Positions 1 through 9,270 of a stretch of DNA of 64,000 nucleotides are shown piece by piece (positions within the stretch are counted from its first letter, which is position 1; every line of letters starts with the position of its first letter). The position numbers and the translations under genes were made by a program. The DNA is taken from positions 16,103 through 80,102 of the forward strand of contig NKPT01000011.1 in assembly GCA_002254845.1 (NCBI GenBank), read 5' to 3'. Below the pieces are notes generated by a model. It searched no databases. It was not told the DNA's origin and worked only from the letters and a program-made list of their open reading frames with translations. This DNA comes from Chloracidobacterium sp. CP2_5A (GTDB lineage Bacteria; Acidobacteriota; Blastocatellia; Chloracidobacteriales; Chloracidobacteriaceae).

Positions 1-1919
1 CGCCACGTTTCATTTTGCTCCCAGACAGGGCCGCCGTTGGTCAGCTCCCGGAAGTAGCTCGTGTCGCTGGTGCCGTACTGCGATTCCGAGTTAACGAGAC
101 CGGCATGGCAGATCAGGCATTTGTAGCGCGTCGTCGTCGCTTGCAGCCAGTTCGCCAAGTGCCCGCCATAGCTGGCCCCGCCGGCGGCGACCCGCTCGCC
201 ATCCGCGTACGGGAAGGCGGCGGCAACCGCGTCCACGGCTTCCGTGATCTCGCTGCCGCATGTCCCAAAAGGATCGCCCTGGATATCCTGCGCGAACTTT
301 TCGCCAAAGCCGGTTGAGCCGGTGTAGTTCGTCAGAATCACGATATAGCCCGGCTGCGCGAGGAGATGATAGTTCCAGCGCAGAAAAAACTGGTCGCGGA
401 ACATCGTGTGCGGCCCGCCGTGGATGAACGCGAAGATGGGGTACTTCCGGCTGGGATCGAAATCGGGCGGCAGAACCAGCATGTTGTGGATGCGCTTCCC
501 GGCGCGGCTCGTGAACCAGAAATGCTCAAGCGGCTGCCAGTCAATCCGCGCCGCCGCCGCCGCGTTGAAGCTCGTCAGCGCCGCGTGGCGACCGGCCGTC
601 GGATCGATGCGAACGACTTCCGCGGGATTGACGGCGCTTTCCCAAGTGGCGAACAGCAAGGTCTTCTCGGCTTTCGGCGGAACGGCCAGGTTGGCGTAAC
701 AGCCCAGCTTCACTTCGAACGCAAGCGCGGCCTCGCCGCCGCGCGCCGGGAGCGCGAAGAGCTTCTCATGGCCGGCTTCTTCCGCCGTGACATAGATGGT
801 CCGGCTATCGGGCGTGACGCCGAACGACTCGACCGAGCGGTCAAAAGCCGGAGCGACCAAGGCTTCGGCAACCAGCCGCCCGTCCCTCCAGTCAAAGCGC
901 GCCAGCCGATCAAGGTGATAGACCTTCCCGTCCGTCGTCGGCGACCGCAGCGCGTAAAGCGACTGCCCGTCGGGCGCAAACAGCGGGCGCGCGTAACTGT
1001 GGCCCTTGGGGGTCAGCTGGCGCGGCTCGCCGCCCCGCGCGTCAACGACATACAGATGCGTTTCCACCGGGCTGTAGGCCGCCGCGTTGCGCTCGGTCGT
1101 CGCCGTGAAGACAATCCCAACGCCATCGGGCGTCCAAGCCGCGTCCAGCGTATCGGCAGCGTTGGTTGCCCGCCCGCCAAAGCCCGGCTCGGCGACCAGC
1201 TTCGTCCCGGCCAGCAGGTCGCGCGCCGGCTCGCCGCCGGTGACCGGCTGAACGAACAGATGGGTTTGCGTGTCCTCCACCCAGTGATCCCAGCGCCGAA
1301 TTGGGTAGTCGTCATAGACGCGCGCCTTGTACTTGCGGGCTTTCCGCTCCGCCGCGATGCGCTGGTTGTCGGCATCGCTGAGCGCGCCGGGAAAAACGAC
1401 GCTTGAAAACAACAAGGTCTGGCCGTCGGGACTAAACTGCGGGGCGCTCGCGCCGGTGGAAAGGGAGGTGACCCGCCGCGCTTCCCCGCCCCCCACGACA
1501 TCGAGAATATACACTTGCCCGACTTCGTCCCCTTCGCGCTTCGTCACAAAGGCGATGCGCCGGCTGTCGGGACTCCACGCGACATCGCTTTCGGCGGCCT
1601 TGGTGAAGGTCAGCCGGCGCGGCGGCGCGCCGCCGTCCCCGCGCGCCAGCCAGAGGTCGCTTGATTGATCCTTGGGATCATAGGCCGGCTCGACCACGGA
1701 AAAGACGACCAGCGCGCCGTTCGGGCTTGGCGCGGGCGCGCCGACCCGCTTCATCAGCCACACATCCCCGTGGGCGATGGGGCGCTTCCTCGTATCGGTC
1801 GCGTCGGGCGTTTGGGCGCGCAGACTGAGCGAAGCTGGCGCGACGAGCGTCAGCCAAAACAAGCCCTGCCAAAGGCAGACATGCCAAAGGGATGCGGTCA
1901 GATTTTTGTGTTGGCGCAT
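1..1919 (-). CDS. S9 family peptidase (prolyl oligopeptidase / acylaminoacyl-peptidase type), 3' end truncated by window edge
   Basis: Reverse-strand open frame read manually from ATG at 1919 (MRQHKNLTASLWHV...); WD/TolB-like propeller motifs (SPDSRRIAFVTKREGDEVGQ, FSPDGQTLLFSS) and C-terminal hydrolase segment FAFIHGGPHTMFRDQFFLRWNYHLLAQPGYIVILTNYTGSTGFGEKFAQDIQGDPFG...GASYGG. Missing from the ORF track because it runs off the edge. Confidence 0.9.
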   Translation of the reverse strand, partial: MRQHKNLTASLWHVCLWQGLFWLTLVAPASLSLRAQTPDATDTRKRPIAHGDVWLMKRVGAPAPSPNGALVVFSVVEPAYDPKDQSSDLWLARGDGGAPPRRLTFTKAAESDVAWSPDSRRIAFVTKREGDEVGQVYILDVVGGGEARRVTSLSTGASAPQFSPDGQTLLFSSVVFPGALSDADNQRIAAERKARKYKARVYDDYPIRRWDHWVEDTQTHLFVQPVTGGEPARDLLAGTKLVAEPGFGGRATNAADTLDAAWTPDGVGIVFTATTERNAAAYSPVETHLYVVDARGGEPRQLTPKGHSYARPLFAPDGQSLYALRSPTTDGKVYHLDRLARFDWRDGRLVAEALVAPAFDRSVESFGVTPDSRTIYVTAEEAGHEKLFALPARGGEAALAFEVKLGCYANLAVPPKAEKTLLFATWESAVNPAEVVRIDPTAGRHAALTSFNAAAAARIDWQPLEHFWFTSRAGKRIHNMLVLPPDFDPSRKYPIFAFIHGGPHTMFRDQFFLRWNYHLLAQPGYIVILTNYTGSTGFGEKFAQDIQGDPFGTCGSEITEAVDAVAAAFPYADGERVAAGGASYGGHLANWLQATTTRYKCLICHAGLVNSESQYGTSDTSYFRELTNGGPVWEQNETW

Positions 1920-1932
1920 AGCTTTGTGCGGG

Positions 1933-1960
1933 AAAAGGGCGCGCCGGCCGGCGCGCTTTT
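1933..1960 (-). terminator. Putative intrinsic terminator downstream of galU
   Basis: AAAAGGGCGCGCCGGCCGGCGCGCTTTT: GC-rich inverted repeat with a 2-nt bulge, A/T-flanked, between the galU stop (1982) and the S9 peptidase start (1919). Confidence 0.5.
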
Positions 1961-1981
1961 GGCAACAGCAAGGGCGTCGCC

Positions 1982-2845
1982 TTACAAAACAAGCGACTTG
2001 AGATAGGCCCGAAATTCCGGGCCGAGGTCCGGACGCTGAAGCGCGAACTCGACGGTCGCCATTAGAAAGCCAAGCTTGTCTCCGGCGTCGTGGCGAATGC
2101 CGGAAAACTCGTGGGCGTACATTGCTTGCTCCTTGAGCAACGCGCGCATGGCGTCAGTGAGCTGAATTTCGCCGCCCGCTCCCTTCGAGGTCTTTTCAAG
2201 AACATCGAAAATTTCCGGCATCAGGATGTAGCGGCCAATGATGGCCAGGTTGGAAGGCGCCTCGGCATAGGGCGGCTTTTCCACCATGTCGCGGATTTTA
2301 TAGACGCGCTCTTCGATCGGGTCCACCGCCAACGCGCCGAAGCGCGAAATAGCCTCGCCTTCGACGCGCGCCGTGCCGATGACGGAGCGCCCGTAACGCT
2401 CGTACACCTCTATCATCTGTCGCAGGCAGGGCACTTTAGAATCCACAATATCGTCGCCAAGAATGACGGCGAACGGCTCGTCGCCGACCAGCTCGCGAGC
2501 CACCAGCACCGCATGACCCAGCCCCAGGGCCTGCTTCTGACGCACGTACGAGACATTGATTTTCGAGATTTCCTGCACTTGCTCAAGCAGGTCGAGCTTG
2601 CCCTTCTCGCGCAACAACTGCTCCAGCTCAAAGGAAATGTCAAAGTGATCCTCGATGGCGTTCTTGCCGCGCCCGGTCACGATGATGACTTGCTCGATGC
2701 CGCTCAGGATGGCTTCCTCGACGCCATACTGAATGAGCGGCTTGTCAACCAAGGGCAGCATTTCCTTAGGCTGGGCCTTGGTGGCCGGCAAAAAGCGAGT
2801 GCCGAGACCGGCGGCTGGAAAGATGGCTTTGCGAATTTTTCTCAT
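1982..2845 (-). CDS. galU: UTP--glucose-1-phosphate uridylyltransferase
   Basis: MRKIRKAIFPAAGLGTRFLPATKAQPKEMLPLVDKPLIQYGVEEA... typical GalU N-terminal signature. Confidence 0.96.
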   Translation of the reverse strand: MRKIRKAIFPAAGLGTRFLPATKAQPKEMLPLVDKPLIQYGVEEAILSGIEQVIIVTGRGKNAIEDHFDISFELEQLLREKGKLDLLEQVQEISKINVSYVRQKQALGLGHAVLVARELVGDEPFAVILGDDIVDSKVPCLRQMIEVYERYGRSVIGTARVEGEAISRFGALAVDPIEERVYKIRDMVEKPPYAEAPSNLAIIGRYILMPEIFDVLEKTSKGAGGEIQLTDAMRALLKEQAMYAHEFSGIRHDAGDKLGFLMATVEFALQRPDLGPEFRAYLKSLVL

Positions 2846-3104
2846 GGCTTAGAGCTATCTCGCAGCAATGAATGGGCTGTCCGCTGGTGACGCGCGGGGG
2901 CGGACAGCGCGCGCAATCAAGCGCTTGACCGACGATACGCCAACCAGCCCGGACGACGCGAGAGGAATCGTCCCGCTCGCGCCCGGCGCTTGCAGCGCCC
3001 GCGGACAGCTAAGCGCGGGGGCGCTCCGCTCGCGGGAGAAGGCTGTAGAGTGGAGAAGCTGTAGAGAACAAGACGCCAACGGGCGCTGACCCGCCTTGGT
3101 TGAA

Positions 3105-3133
3105 TTGACAGTGCGCCAGCGCACTCTTACTAT
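3105..3133 (+). promoter_or_regulatory. Sigma70-like promoter for tatA with a palindrome filling the spacer
   Basis: TTGACA (3105-3110), 17-nt spacer, TACTAT (3128-3133); spacer contains the perfect inverted repeat AGTGCGC-CA-GCGCACT (3110-3125). Confidence 0.6.
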
Positions 3134-3181
3134 GGGGACACCTTGGCCGATCGCTTCGGCCGCGTAGGAGTTAGCCACGCT

Positions 3182-3379
3182 ATGAACCTTGGCATGCCGG
3201 AAATTCTCCTCATCAGCCTTGTGGTGGTGTTGTTGTTCGGAACGAAAAAGATTCCTGAACTCTTTAGCGGGCTGGGCGCAGGCATCCGCAACTTCAAAAA
3301 GGCTGTCAATGAGGACCCTGACGATGCCAAGCGCAAAGAGCTGGCGGCTTTGCCACCCAAGGAAAAAGAATCGGCTTGA
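3182..3379 (+). CDS. tatA: Sec-independent protein translocase TatA/TatE family
   Basis: [45 protein letters not shown]; one TM helix plus amphipathic helix with [12 protein letters not shown] at 3182 preferred over upstream start 3143. Confidence 0.93.
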   Translation: MNLGMPEILLISLVVVLLFGTKKIPELFSGLGAGIRNFKKAVNEDPDDAKRKELAALPPKEKESA

Positions 3380-3505
3380 CGTCACGTCCCCTTAGTGGCG
3401 GCGGCTTAGGGCAGGTCCCCGCGCTTCTCAACGCCTTTTAGCGCGTTCCCCGAGCGGCTCGCGCCGCGCGTATCCATGCTGATCAGGAGCTAGGCGGGTT
3501 CAGCT

Positions 3506-4153
3506 ATGAGCACCATCGATCCTATTGCTGAGTTTATTCAAGGCCAGCTCAATGAAGTCCGGGTTGTCAGCGGCGAGCGGGAGTTTAATCGCAACGAGAC
3601 GATTTACCACCTTGACGATCCGGCTGACCATATTTTCTACATCCTGTCCGGAAGCGTGAAAATCACCCGCGTTTCCGATGACGGCAAGGAGAAAATCATC
3701 AGCATCCATCGCGCCGGCGAAATTTTCGGCGAGCTGTGCTTCTGCGAAGTGGACGACCGTCGCAGCGACCAGGCCGTGGCGATGGAAGCGACGCGCGTGC
3801 TGGCCATTCGCGTCCATGACTTCCTCGGCATGCTGCGCGAAAATCCAAAAGCGCTCCTGGATATGCTTTCGCTATTCTGCAAGCGGTTGTCCCAGGCGCA
3901 GCAGCAAATCGAAACGCTGGCGTTCGACAACACGACGCGCCGCCTGGCGCGCGTCTTGCTCAAGTCCAGCAGCGACTCCGGGCTGGAGCGGCTGCGGCTG
4001 ACCCACGAAGAGCTGGCGCAGATGGTCGGCACCTCCCGCGAGATCATCACTACCATCATGAACCAGTTCCGCGACGAAGGCCTCATTGACTACCGACGCA
4101 GCGAAGTCAGCCCGCGCATCGATAAGCTGCGCCAGTTCCTCGTTACAGCCTAA
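3506..4153 (+). CDS. Crp/Fnr family transcriptional regulator
   Basis: cNMP-binding domain (GEIFGELCFCEVDDRRSDQAVAMEATRVLAI) and HTH_Crp (LTHEELAQMVGTSREIITTIMNQFRDEGLI). Confidence 0.92.
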   Translation: MSTIDPIAEFIQGQLNEVRVVSGEREFNRNETIYHLDDPADHIFYILSGSVKITRVSDDGKEKIISIHRAGEIFGELCFCEVDDRRSDQAVAMEATRVLAIRVHDFLGMLRENPKALLDMLSLFCKRLSQAQQQIETLAFDNTTRRLARVLLKSSSDSGLERLRLTHEELAQMVGTSREIITTIMNQFRDEGLIDYRRSEVSPRIDKLRQFLVTA

Positions 4154-4172
4154 GCGCGCGTCTAAGCGCGCG
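4150..4172. repeat. Tandem duplication spanning the stop codon (CTAAGCGCGCG x2, period 12)
   Basis: CTAAGCGCGCG at 4150-4160 and 4162-4172; in-frame duplicated TAA of the Crp/Fnr gene. Confidence 0.9.
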
Positions 4173-4190
4173 CCCAGGGATTGATCGTCG

Positions 4191-4244
4191 GAGACGACGG
4201 GAAGACGACGGGAAGACGACGGGAAGACGACGGGAAGACGACGG
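4191..4244. repeat. 11-bp minisatellite, GAAGACGACGG x4 plus one degenerate copy
   Basis: Perfect copies 4201-4211, 4212-4222, 4223-4233, 4234-4244, preceded by GAGACGACGG. Confidence 0.95.
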
Positions 4245-4253
4245 CGGGGCGAG

Positions 4254-5657
4254 TCACCATCCCCCGTCCGCGCTCTCGCGCGGAATCCATCCTTCAGTGA
4301 TGGAAGCGTCTCTTCGCTTTGCCCACTTTTGCGGGCGCGCCCGGTAAAAATTCCCTCGCATCTCCAGGACATCCGCCTCCGTCCCAGCGGAAAGATCGCC
4401 GACCCAATCGCGGGGGGTCGGGTTTTCCGTCGGCGCGGCCAGCGCCTTGGTCGGCGCCAACGTCTTGACGCAAAAAAGCGGGCGAGCGGGCGCGGCGATC
4501 GCTGGGCGGCCAGTCCGCAGCTCGCGGGCAAGCTCGCGGGCGAAGCGATAAAGCGCCGTCAATCCGCCAATAAACAACGCCACGCACGCCAGAGCGATCC
4601 CGATGCCGATCAGGCGCGTCATCAGCGGCGACGGCAAGTCCGCGACCGACGGGTGATCCGGCGCGCCGGACTCGGCCGGCGGCCGGGGCGAGGCCACGGG
4701 CGGGCGATCGTCCGACCCGTTGGCAGACGCTTCCGGCTTGAAGGACGCGATCCCATCCAGCTCAGCGCCGATGAGCGCGCGCCCTGGTGGAGGGGCGATA
4801 ACGCGCTCTACGTCCGACCAGAAGTCCGCGACGGTCGGGTAGCGATCTGTCACCCGCATCGCCGTCGCCTGATTCAAAACCTCCAATAGCGCGTCAGCCG
4901 CTGGCAAGCTCGCCAATCGAGATGGCAACGCGACAATCGGCTGCCCGATACAGTCCGCCGGCGGGCTACCAGTCAGGACGGCGTAAAGCGTTTTCGCCAG
5001 AGCGTATACGTCGATCGTCGCCGACAGCGGCGACAATCGCCCAGGCTGACATTCTGGCGGAAGGTAGACGCGCGGACGATCGGCCGCATCGCTGTCGAGG
5101 AAGACATCCTCCCCTCCGCTCGCGTCCTCATCGCTCGCGGCGGCGTCAAAGTCCGCCAGCTTGAGCGTTTGGCCATCGGCGGCGAGCAGCAAGTTGCCCG
5201 GCTCGACATCCCGATGAATAACCCCAAGGACGTGGCAATGCGTCAGGGCGACAACCGCCTGACGCAGCAGCCGCACAGCTTCCGCGAAAGGCAGTCCGCC
5301 GCTGGCCGCGCTGACGGTCGCCAAGTCGCCGCCCGCCAAGCGCTCAAGAACGTGATAGTCGAACGCCGCGCCAGCCAAGTCGCGCGCCGCGCCGCCATCC
5401 AGCCGCCGGACAATGTGGGGATGACGCAACCGATCAAGCCAGATACCCTCCCGGCGAAAGCGAGCGACAACAGGAGATAACCCGCCGGCGCTCAGCGGCT
5501 GGCCAAAGACCTCAGCGCCGCGCGCCTTGATGACGACGAGCCCCCCGCTGGATTCATCCCGCGCCAGAAAAATCTCGTTTCGACTTCCCACAGCTAAGCG
5601 CTGCTGAATCAGATAGCGCCCGGCTAGCGCGGCTTTTTCAAGCTTTAGTTTCCCCAC
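4254..5657 (-). CDS. Membrane-anchored Ser/Thr protein kinase-like protein with degenerate motifs
   Basis: Kinase fold motifs VVIKARG, HVLGVIHRDVEPGNLLL, LKLADFDAAA; TM MTRLIGIGIALACVALFIGGL; C-terminal SH3-like segment. Confidence 0.85.
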   Translation of the reverse strand: MGKLKLEKAALAGRYLIQQRLAVGSRNEIFLARDESSGGLVVIKARGAEVFGQPLSAGGLSPVVARFRREGIWLDRLRHPHIVRRLDGGAARDLAGAAFDYHVLERLAGGDLATVSAASGGLPFAEAVRLLRQAVVALTHCHVLGVIHRDVEPGNLLLAADGQTLKLADFDAAASDEDASGGEDVFLDSDAADRPRVYLPPECQPGRLSPLSATIDVYALAKTLYAVLTGSPPADCIGQPIVALPSRLASLPAADALLEVLNQATAMRVTDRYPTVADFWSDVERVIAPPPGRALIGAELDGIASFKPEASANGSDDRPPVASPRPPAESGAPDHPSVADLPSPLMTRLIGIGIALACVALFIGGLTALYRFARELARELRTGRPAIAAPARPLFCVKTLAPTKALAAPTENPTPRDWVGDLSAGTEADVLEMRGNFYRARPQKWAKRRDASITEGWIPRESADGGW

Positions 5658-6059
5658 TCGCCTAACATCTCCCCGAGTCGCAAATCCCGCCGCCGGCGAC
5701 TCCGCCCCGCGCAGCGGCGACTCTACCCCCCCACGCCGCGCAAGCGCCAGAAGCTTTCAGCGCGGGATGCCGCAGGCCTGCACAGCTTATGCCCAATCAA
5801 ATCTAGCCATGGGCTGACGCTTGCGGATGAAGCGCGCCGCCTGCTCGTCGCCTGCCGTCTGACCGCTCGACCATGCGCGCGAGCCGCATTCTTTAGATCG
5901 AGGGCGGCCGTCCAAGTCGCGCAAGGGTCGGCGGCAAGGCGGCCAACGGCGACGGAAGCTTCGCCGATGAAGCCAAATCTTCACCTCAAGCGAGGGCCAG
6001 CCTTGGCGGATTGAAGCTGAAACCGAGCGCGCCGACTGGAACAGAGGCAGCGGGCGGAC

Positions 6060-6084
6060 GCGCTACTTTGAGAGACGCTACTTT
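6060..6084. repeat. Tandem duplication spanning the stop codon of the VWA gene (period 15)
   Basis: GCGCTACTTT (6060-6069) and GACGCTACTTT (6074-6084); antisense TAG stop at 6078-6080 and copy at 6063-6065. Confidence 0.75.
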
Positions 6085-7247
6085 AGGTAGTAGCCCTTGC
6101 GAGCGAAAACGCGCCAGCTCTTGGCTTCGCCGGGGCGCAGGATTTTTACGGCAATCTCCCGAAACTTTCCATCGCGAGTCGGGTTGGACGGGCTGTAGGT
6201 CACGATGTACTGCTGTCGCAGATCAGTCTCGATTTGCTGAAAAGCGGCGACATAATCCGCCGGGCTGCGCGGAAAGAACGCCCGCCCGCCAGTGGACTCG
6301 CACAGCCGCTCCAGCGCGCGGCGGTCAAGCCCGGTAATGGATATGCCGCCAAAGCCGTTGGGCACGCCGCCGGGGATGCCGACCGCATACACCTGCACAT
6401 CCGAGCGCAGGGACGTGTCAATGGCGTCGCTCAACTTATAGCGACTGGTCGTGTCTTCGCCGTCCGTCAGCAAAATGATGACTCGCCGCCCGGCTTCGCG
6501 GAGTAGCATTTCGCTGGAGACCACGCAGACGGCGTCAAACAGGCTCGTCCCTGTGATGGACGGATCAAGCGGGGGCGTTCCGCCATAGACGTAGCCGCCC
6601 GACTCAAAGCGAATGTCATTCACGGCTCGCTCCAGCGCCGAAAGATTGCTGGTCAGTTTCTGGCGCACCTCGATGTCCCGCCGAAAGGTCACCACGCCCG
6701 CCAGGTCTTTTTGCGGGCGCAGCGTTTGGCGTAAAAACGCCTGCGCCGCCAGGCGCTGCTCGGCGATGCTGTATTGCTGGCTCCCGCTGATGTCAAACAG
6801 GAGAGCGAAGGTCAGCGGCAAATCGCTTTCGCGGGCGAATGAAAAAATTTCCTGCGGCTTGCCGTTCTCCAAAACCTGGATGTCCTGCGCCGTCAGGTCA
6901 TTGATGTACCGATTGCGCTTATCCGTCACGGCAAAGGGCACCATCACAAGCTGCGTTTGAATGCTCAGGGTATCTTCCTGCGACTCATCCGCGCCGGAAG
7001 GCGCGGCGTCCGCGCCCAGCGGCAGCGCTTCCGCCGGCGCGGCGACTCGCGGTCGAGACGGCTCGGAGCCCGGCGCAGGGACCGGCTCGGACGGCCGCGC
7101 CGGCGCGGGCCGGGGCGGCTCGTATTGCCGCGGCGACGACTCGCGCTTTCGCCCGCTCTGGGCTGGCGAAAGCGCCCAGCTCGCCCCGACGGCTATCAGC
7201 GCCGCCGCGCTCAAGAGCGCCCACCGCCGCTTCCATATCCGAACCAT
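6078..7247 (-). CDS. VWA domain protein of the acidobacterial VWFA-related type
   Basis: LVMVPFAVTDKRNRYINDLTAQDIQVLENGKPQEIFSFARESDLPLTFALLFDISGSQ (MIDAS DxSxS) and RRVIILLTDGEDTTSRY. Confidence 0.88.
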   Translation of the reverse strand: MVRIWKRRWALLSAAALIAVGASWALSPAQSGRKRESSPRQYEPPRPAPARPSEPVPAPGSEPSRPRVAAPAEALPLGADAAPSGADESQEDTLSIQTQLVMVPFAVTDKRNRYINDLTAQDIQVLENGKPQEIFSFARESDLPLTFALLFDISGSQQYSIAEQRLAAQAFLRQTLRPQKDLAGVVTFRRDIEVRQKLTSNLSALERAVNDIRFESGGYVYGGTPPLDPSITGTSLFDAVCVVSSEMLLREAGRRVIILLTDGEDTTSRYKLSDAIDTSLRSDVQVYAVGIPGGVPNGFGGISITGLDRRALERLCESTGGRAFFPRSPADYVAAFQQIETDLRQQYIVTYSPSNPTRDGKFREIAVKILRPGEAKSWRVFARKGYYLK

Positions 7248-7339
7248 GTCTGACTCCCGCTTCCCGCAGATTTCGCCGCGCTTCTCAGAGCCTCCTACCA
7301 GACAGCCAGACGGCAGCCCCGCAAGCGCGCGAGAGCATC

Positions 7340-8575
7340 CTACTCCACGATGAACCGCTCGTCAGGAAAGGGATGCAGGTTGTATTCGCTCGCCATGCTG
7401 CGGGCATAAGCGCCGGCGTCGGCGATGGCGAGCCAATCGCCCTCGCGCAGCTCCGGCAACTCGATGCCCTGAGCGAGAAAGTCGGACGACTCGCATAGCG
7501 GACCGACGACATCCGCCGTCACCGTCCGCTCGCCGCGCCGGACGACCGGCAAAATGCGATGCCGCGCCTGGTAAAGCGCCGGGCGAATCAGGTGGTGCAT
7601 GCCCGTATTGACGATCACAAAGGTTTTGTAGGGCGTCGCTTTGACGTACTCGACGCGGCCCAGCAGGATGCCGCAGCGCGCCACGAGAAACCTGCCCGGC
7701 TCAAAGAGAATCTCATCGGCCAGCCCCTGCGCGCCCTGCCTGATGACTTCCGCGTAGCGAGCGAAGTTATCCTGCTCGCGCGTCTCATCCCCAGTGTCGT
7801 AGTGAATGCCAAAGCCGCCGCCAACGTCGAACGTCGCCGGATGAAAGCCGCGCGCGCGCATCGCCGCCACCAGCGGCCGCGTGTTTCGGAGCGCTTCGGC
7901 GAAATTTCCCACATCGAGAATTTGCGAGCCAATGTGGAGCGACACCCCCGCCACCCGAACCCAGCGCGGCGCAGCCAGGGCAAGCGAGAGACACGCCATG
8001 ACGGCTTCCGCGTCAATGCCGAACTTATGACTCCGAAAGCCGGTGGCGATGTAGGGATGCGTTTCGGCATCCACGGACGGATTGAACCGAAAAGCCACGC
8101 GCGCTTGCTTGTTGAGCGACTCGGCCACCGCGATAATCCGGCGCAACTCGCCGACCGACTCGACATTGATCTGCTTGATGCCGGAGGCAATCGCCAGCCG
8201 CAGTTCCGCCTGCGACTTGCCGACGCCGGAAAAGATGACGCGCTCCGGCGGGACGCCGCAATCGAGCGCCCGCTGCAACTCGCCGCCGGAAACGACATCC
8301 GCGCCGCCGCCAAGCTCCGCGACGCGGCGCAGGAAAGCCGGGTGCGCGTTCGCCTTCACGGCGTAATGGATCATGTGCGGCAGGTCGGCAAACGCCGCCT
8401 GGAATCGCTCGTAACGCCGCGCGAAGTGGCGCAGGTCATAGAGGTAGAGCGGCTCTTCAAGGAATTCGACAAACTCCGCCAGGCAGACGCGCTGATCGAG
8501 CCCGAAATAAAGGCGGTCGCCCCGGTAGTCAAGGAGCATAGGCGGCGCCACTCGCTCAGTAGCGGCCTGTCGCAT
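7340..8575 (-). CDS. lysA: Diaminopimelate decarboxylase
   Basis: PLYLYDLRHFARRY, HYAVKANAHPAFLRRVAELGGGADVVSGGEL, SLHIGSQI, FDVGGGFGIHY, EPGRFLVA, GPLCESSDFLA. An internal ATG at 8539 would remove the overlap with the upstream gene. Confidence 0.93.
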   Translation of the reverse strand: MRQAATERVAPPMLLDYRGDRLYFGLDQRVCLAEFVEFLEEPLYLYDLRHFARRYERFQAAFADLPHMIHYAVKANAHPAFLRRVAELGGGADVVSGGELQRALDCGVPPERVIFSGVGKSQAELRLAIASGIKQINVESVGELRRIIAVAESLNKQARVAFRFNPSVDAETHPYIATGFRSHKFGIDAEAVMACLSLALAAPRWVRVAGVSLHIGSQILDVGNFAEALRNTRPLVAAMRARGFHPATFDVGGGFGIHYDTGDETREQDNFARYAEVIRQGAQGLADEILFEPGRFLVARCGILLGRVEYVKATPYKTFVIVNTGMHHLIRPALYQARHRILPVVRRGERTVTADVVGPLCESSDFLAQGIELPELREGDWLAIADAGAYARSMASEYNLHPFPDERFIVE

Positions 8576-8960
8576 CGGACGCTTCCGCGTTGACTTCCCA
8601 GTCGTAGGTGTACACCAGGAAGTTAATCGGCTCAGTGTACTTGACGGTCAGAATCACCTTGCCGCCCTGCCGCTTCGACTCAAACTTGGCCTCTTCGGGG
8701 ACTTGAAACTCATTGCTGATTTTCGCCCACTGGCTCTCAAGCTCCTTTTCGGTTGTGAACCCCTTGGCCCCAATGGCGAACTTGCGCGCCATGTCGGCGA
8801 GCTCGTTTTTGACATTTTGCTCGCGCCAATAAACAGGCAGCGTTTTGAAAATAATGAAGCCAGCGATGATTACCACGCTCAGCACGGCAATCAACTGTCC
8901 CTGCCCTTCGCCACGCTCAGCCGCTCGAATCGGACGACGCAGAACACCAAATCCGCTCAT
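8556..8960 (-). CDS. Small single-TM protein (DUF4845/pilin-like N-terminus)
   Basis: MSGFGVLRRPIRAAERGEGQGQLIAVLSVVIIAGFIIFKTLPVYWREQNVKNELADMARK; hydrophobic helix then soluble domain; start at 8960 preferred over 9017. Confidence 0.65.
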   Translation of the reverse strand: MSGFGVLRRPIRAAERGEGQGQLIAVLSVVIIAGFIIFKTLPVYWREQNVKNELADMARKFAIGAKGFTTEKELESQWAKISNEFQVPEEAKFESKRQGGKVILTVKYTEPINFLVYTYDWEVNAEASDATGRY

Positions 8961-9097
8961 GTCGAGATTCTCCTCTGGCGAATGCCGCCAGCCGCTTGGC
9001 CCGCGGCATTCGCGCACACTGTTTTGGAAACCAGATTGCCCACATCATAATGCCCCCCCGCGCCTATGCCTAGCTGGCTTGCGCCGAGCTGGAACGA

Positions 9098-9130
9098 GCT
9101 GCGCGGCATAAGGCGCTGCGCGGCATAAGG
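9098..9130. repeat. GCTGCGCGGCATAAGG x2, period 17
   Basis: Copies 9098-9113 and 9115-9130 in the intergenic region upstream of resB. Confidence 0.9.
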
Positions 9131-9270
9131 CTTGGCGCGGCTGGTCGCGCAGCGCGCGCTTGCCTTGACCCTTATCCGACAGCGCGCGAATAATTCGCCT
9201 TGAGTCGCGCTCCGGACGACCGCCTTCCCCCGTCGACGACGACACTTCCTCATTAGGTTTGCGAGCCTCC

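Noticed and set aside
366-1406. 346-aa plus-strand ORF
   Set aside because: Arg/Pro-rich shadow ORF antisense to the S9 peptidase, whose minus-strand frame has clear motifs.
7559-8593. 344-aa plus-strand ORF
   Set aside because: Antisense shadow of lysA; low-complexity Arg-rich translation with no family signature.
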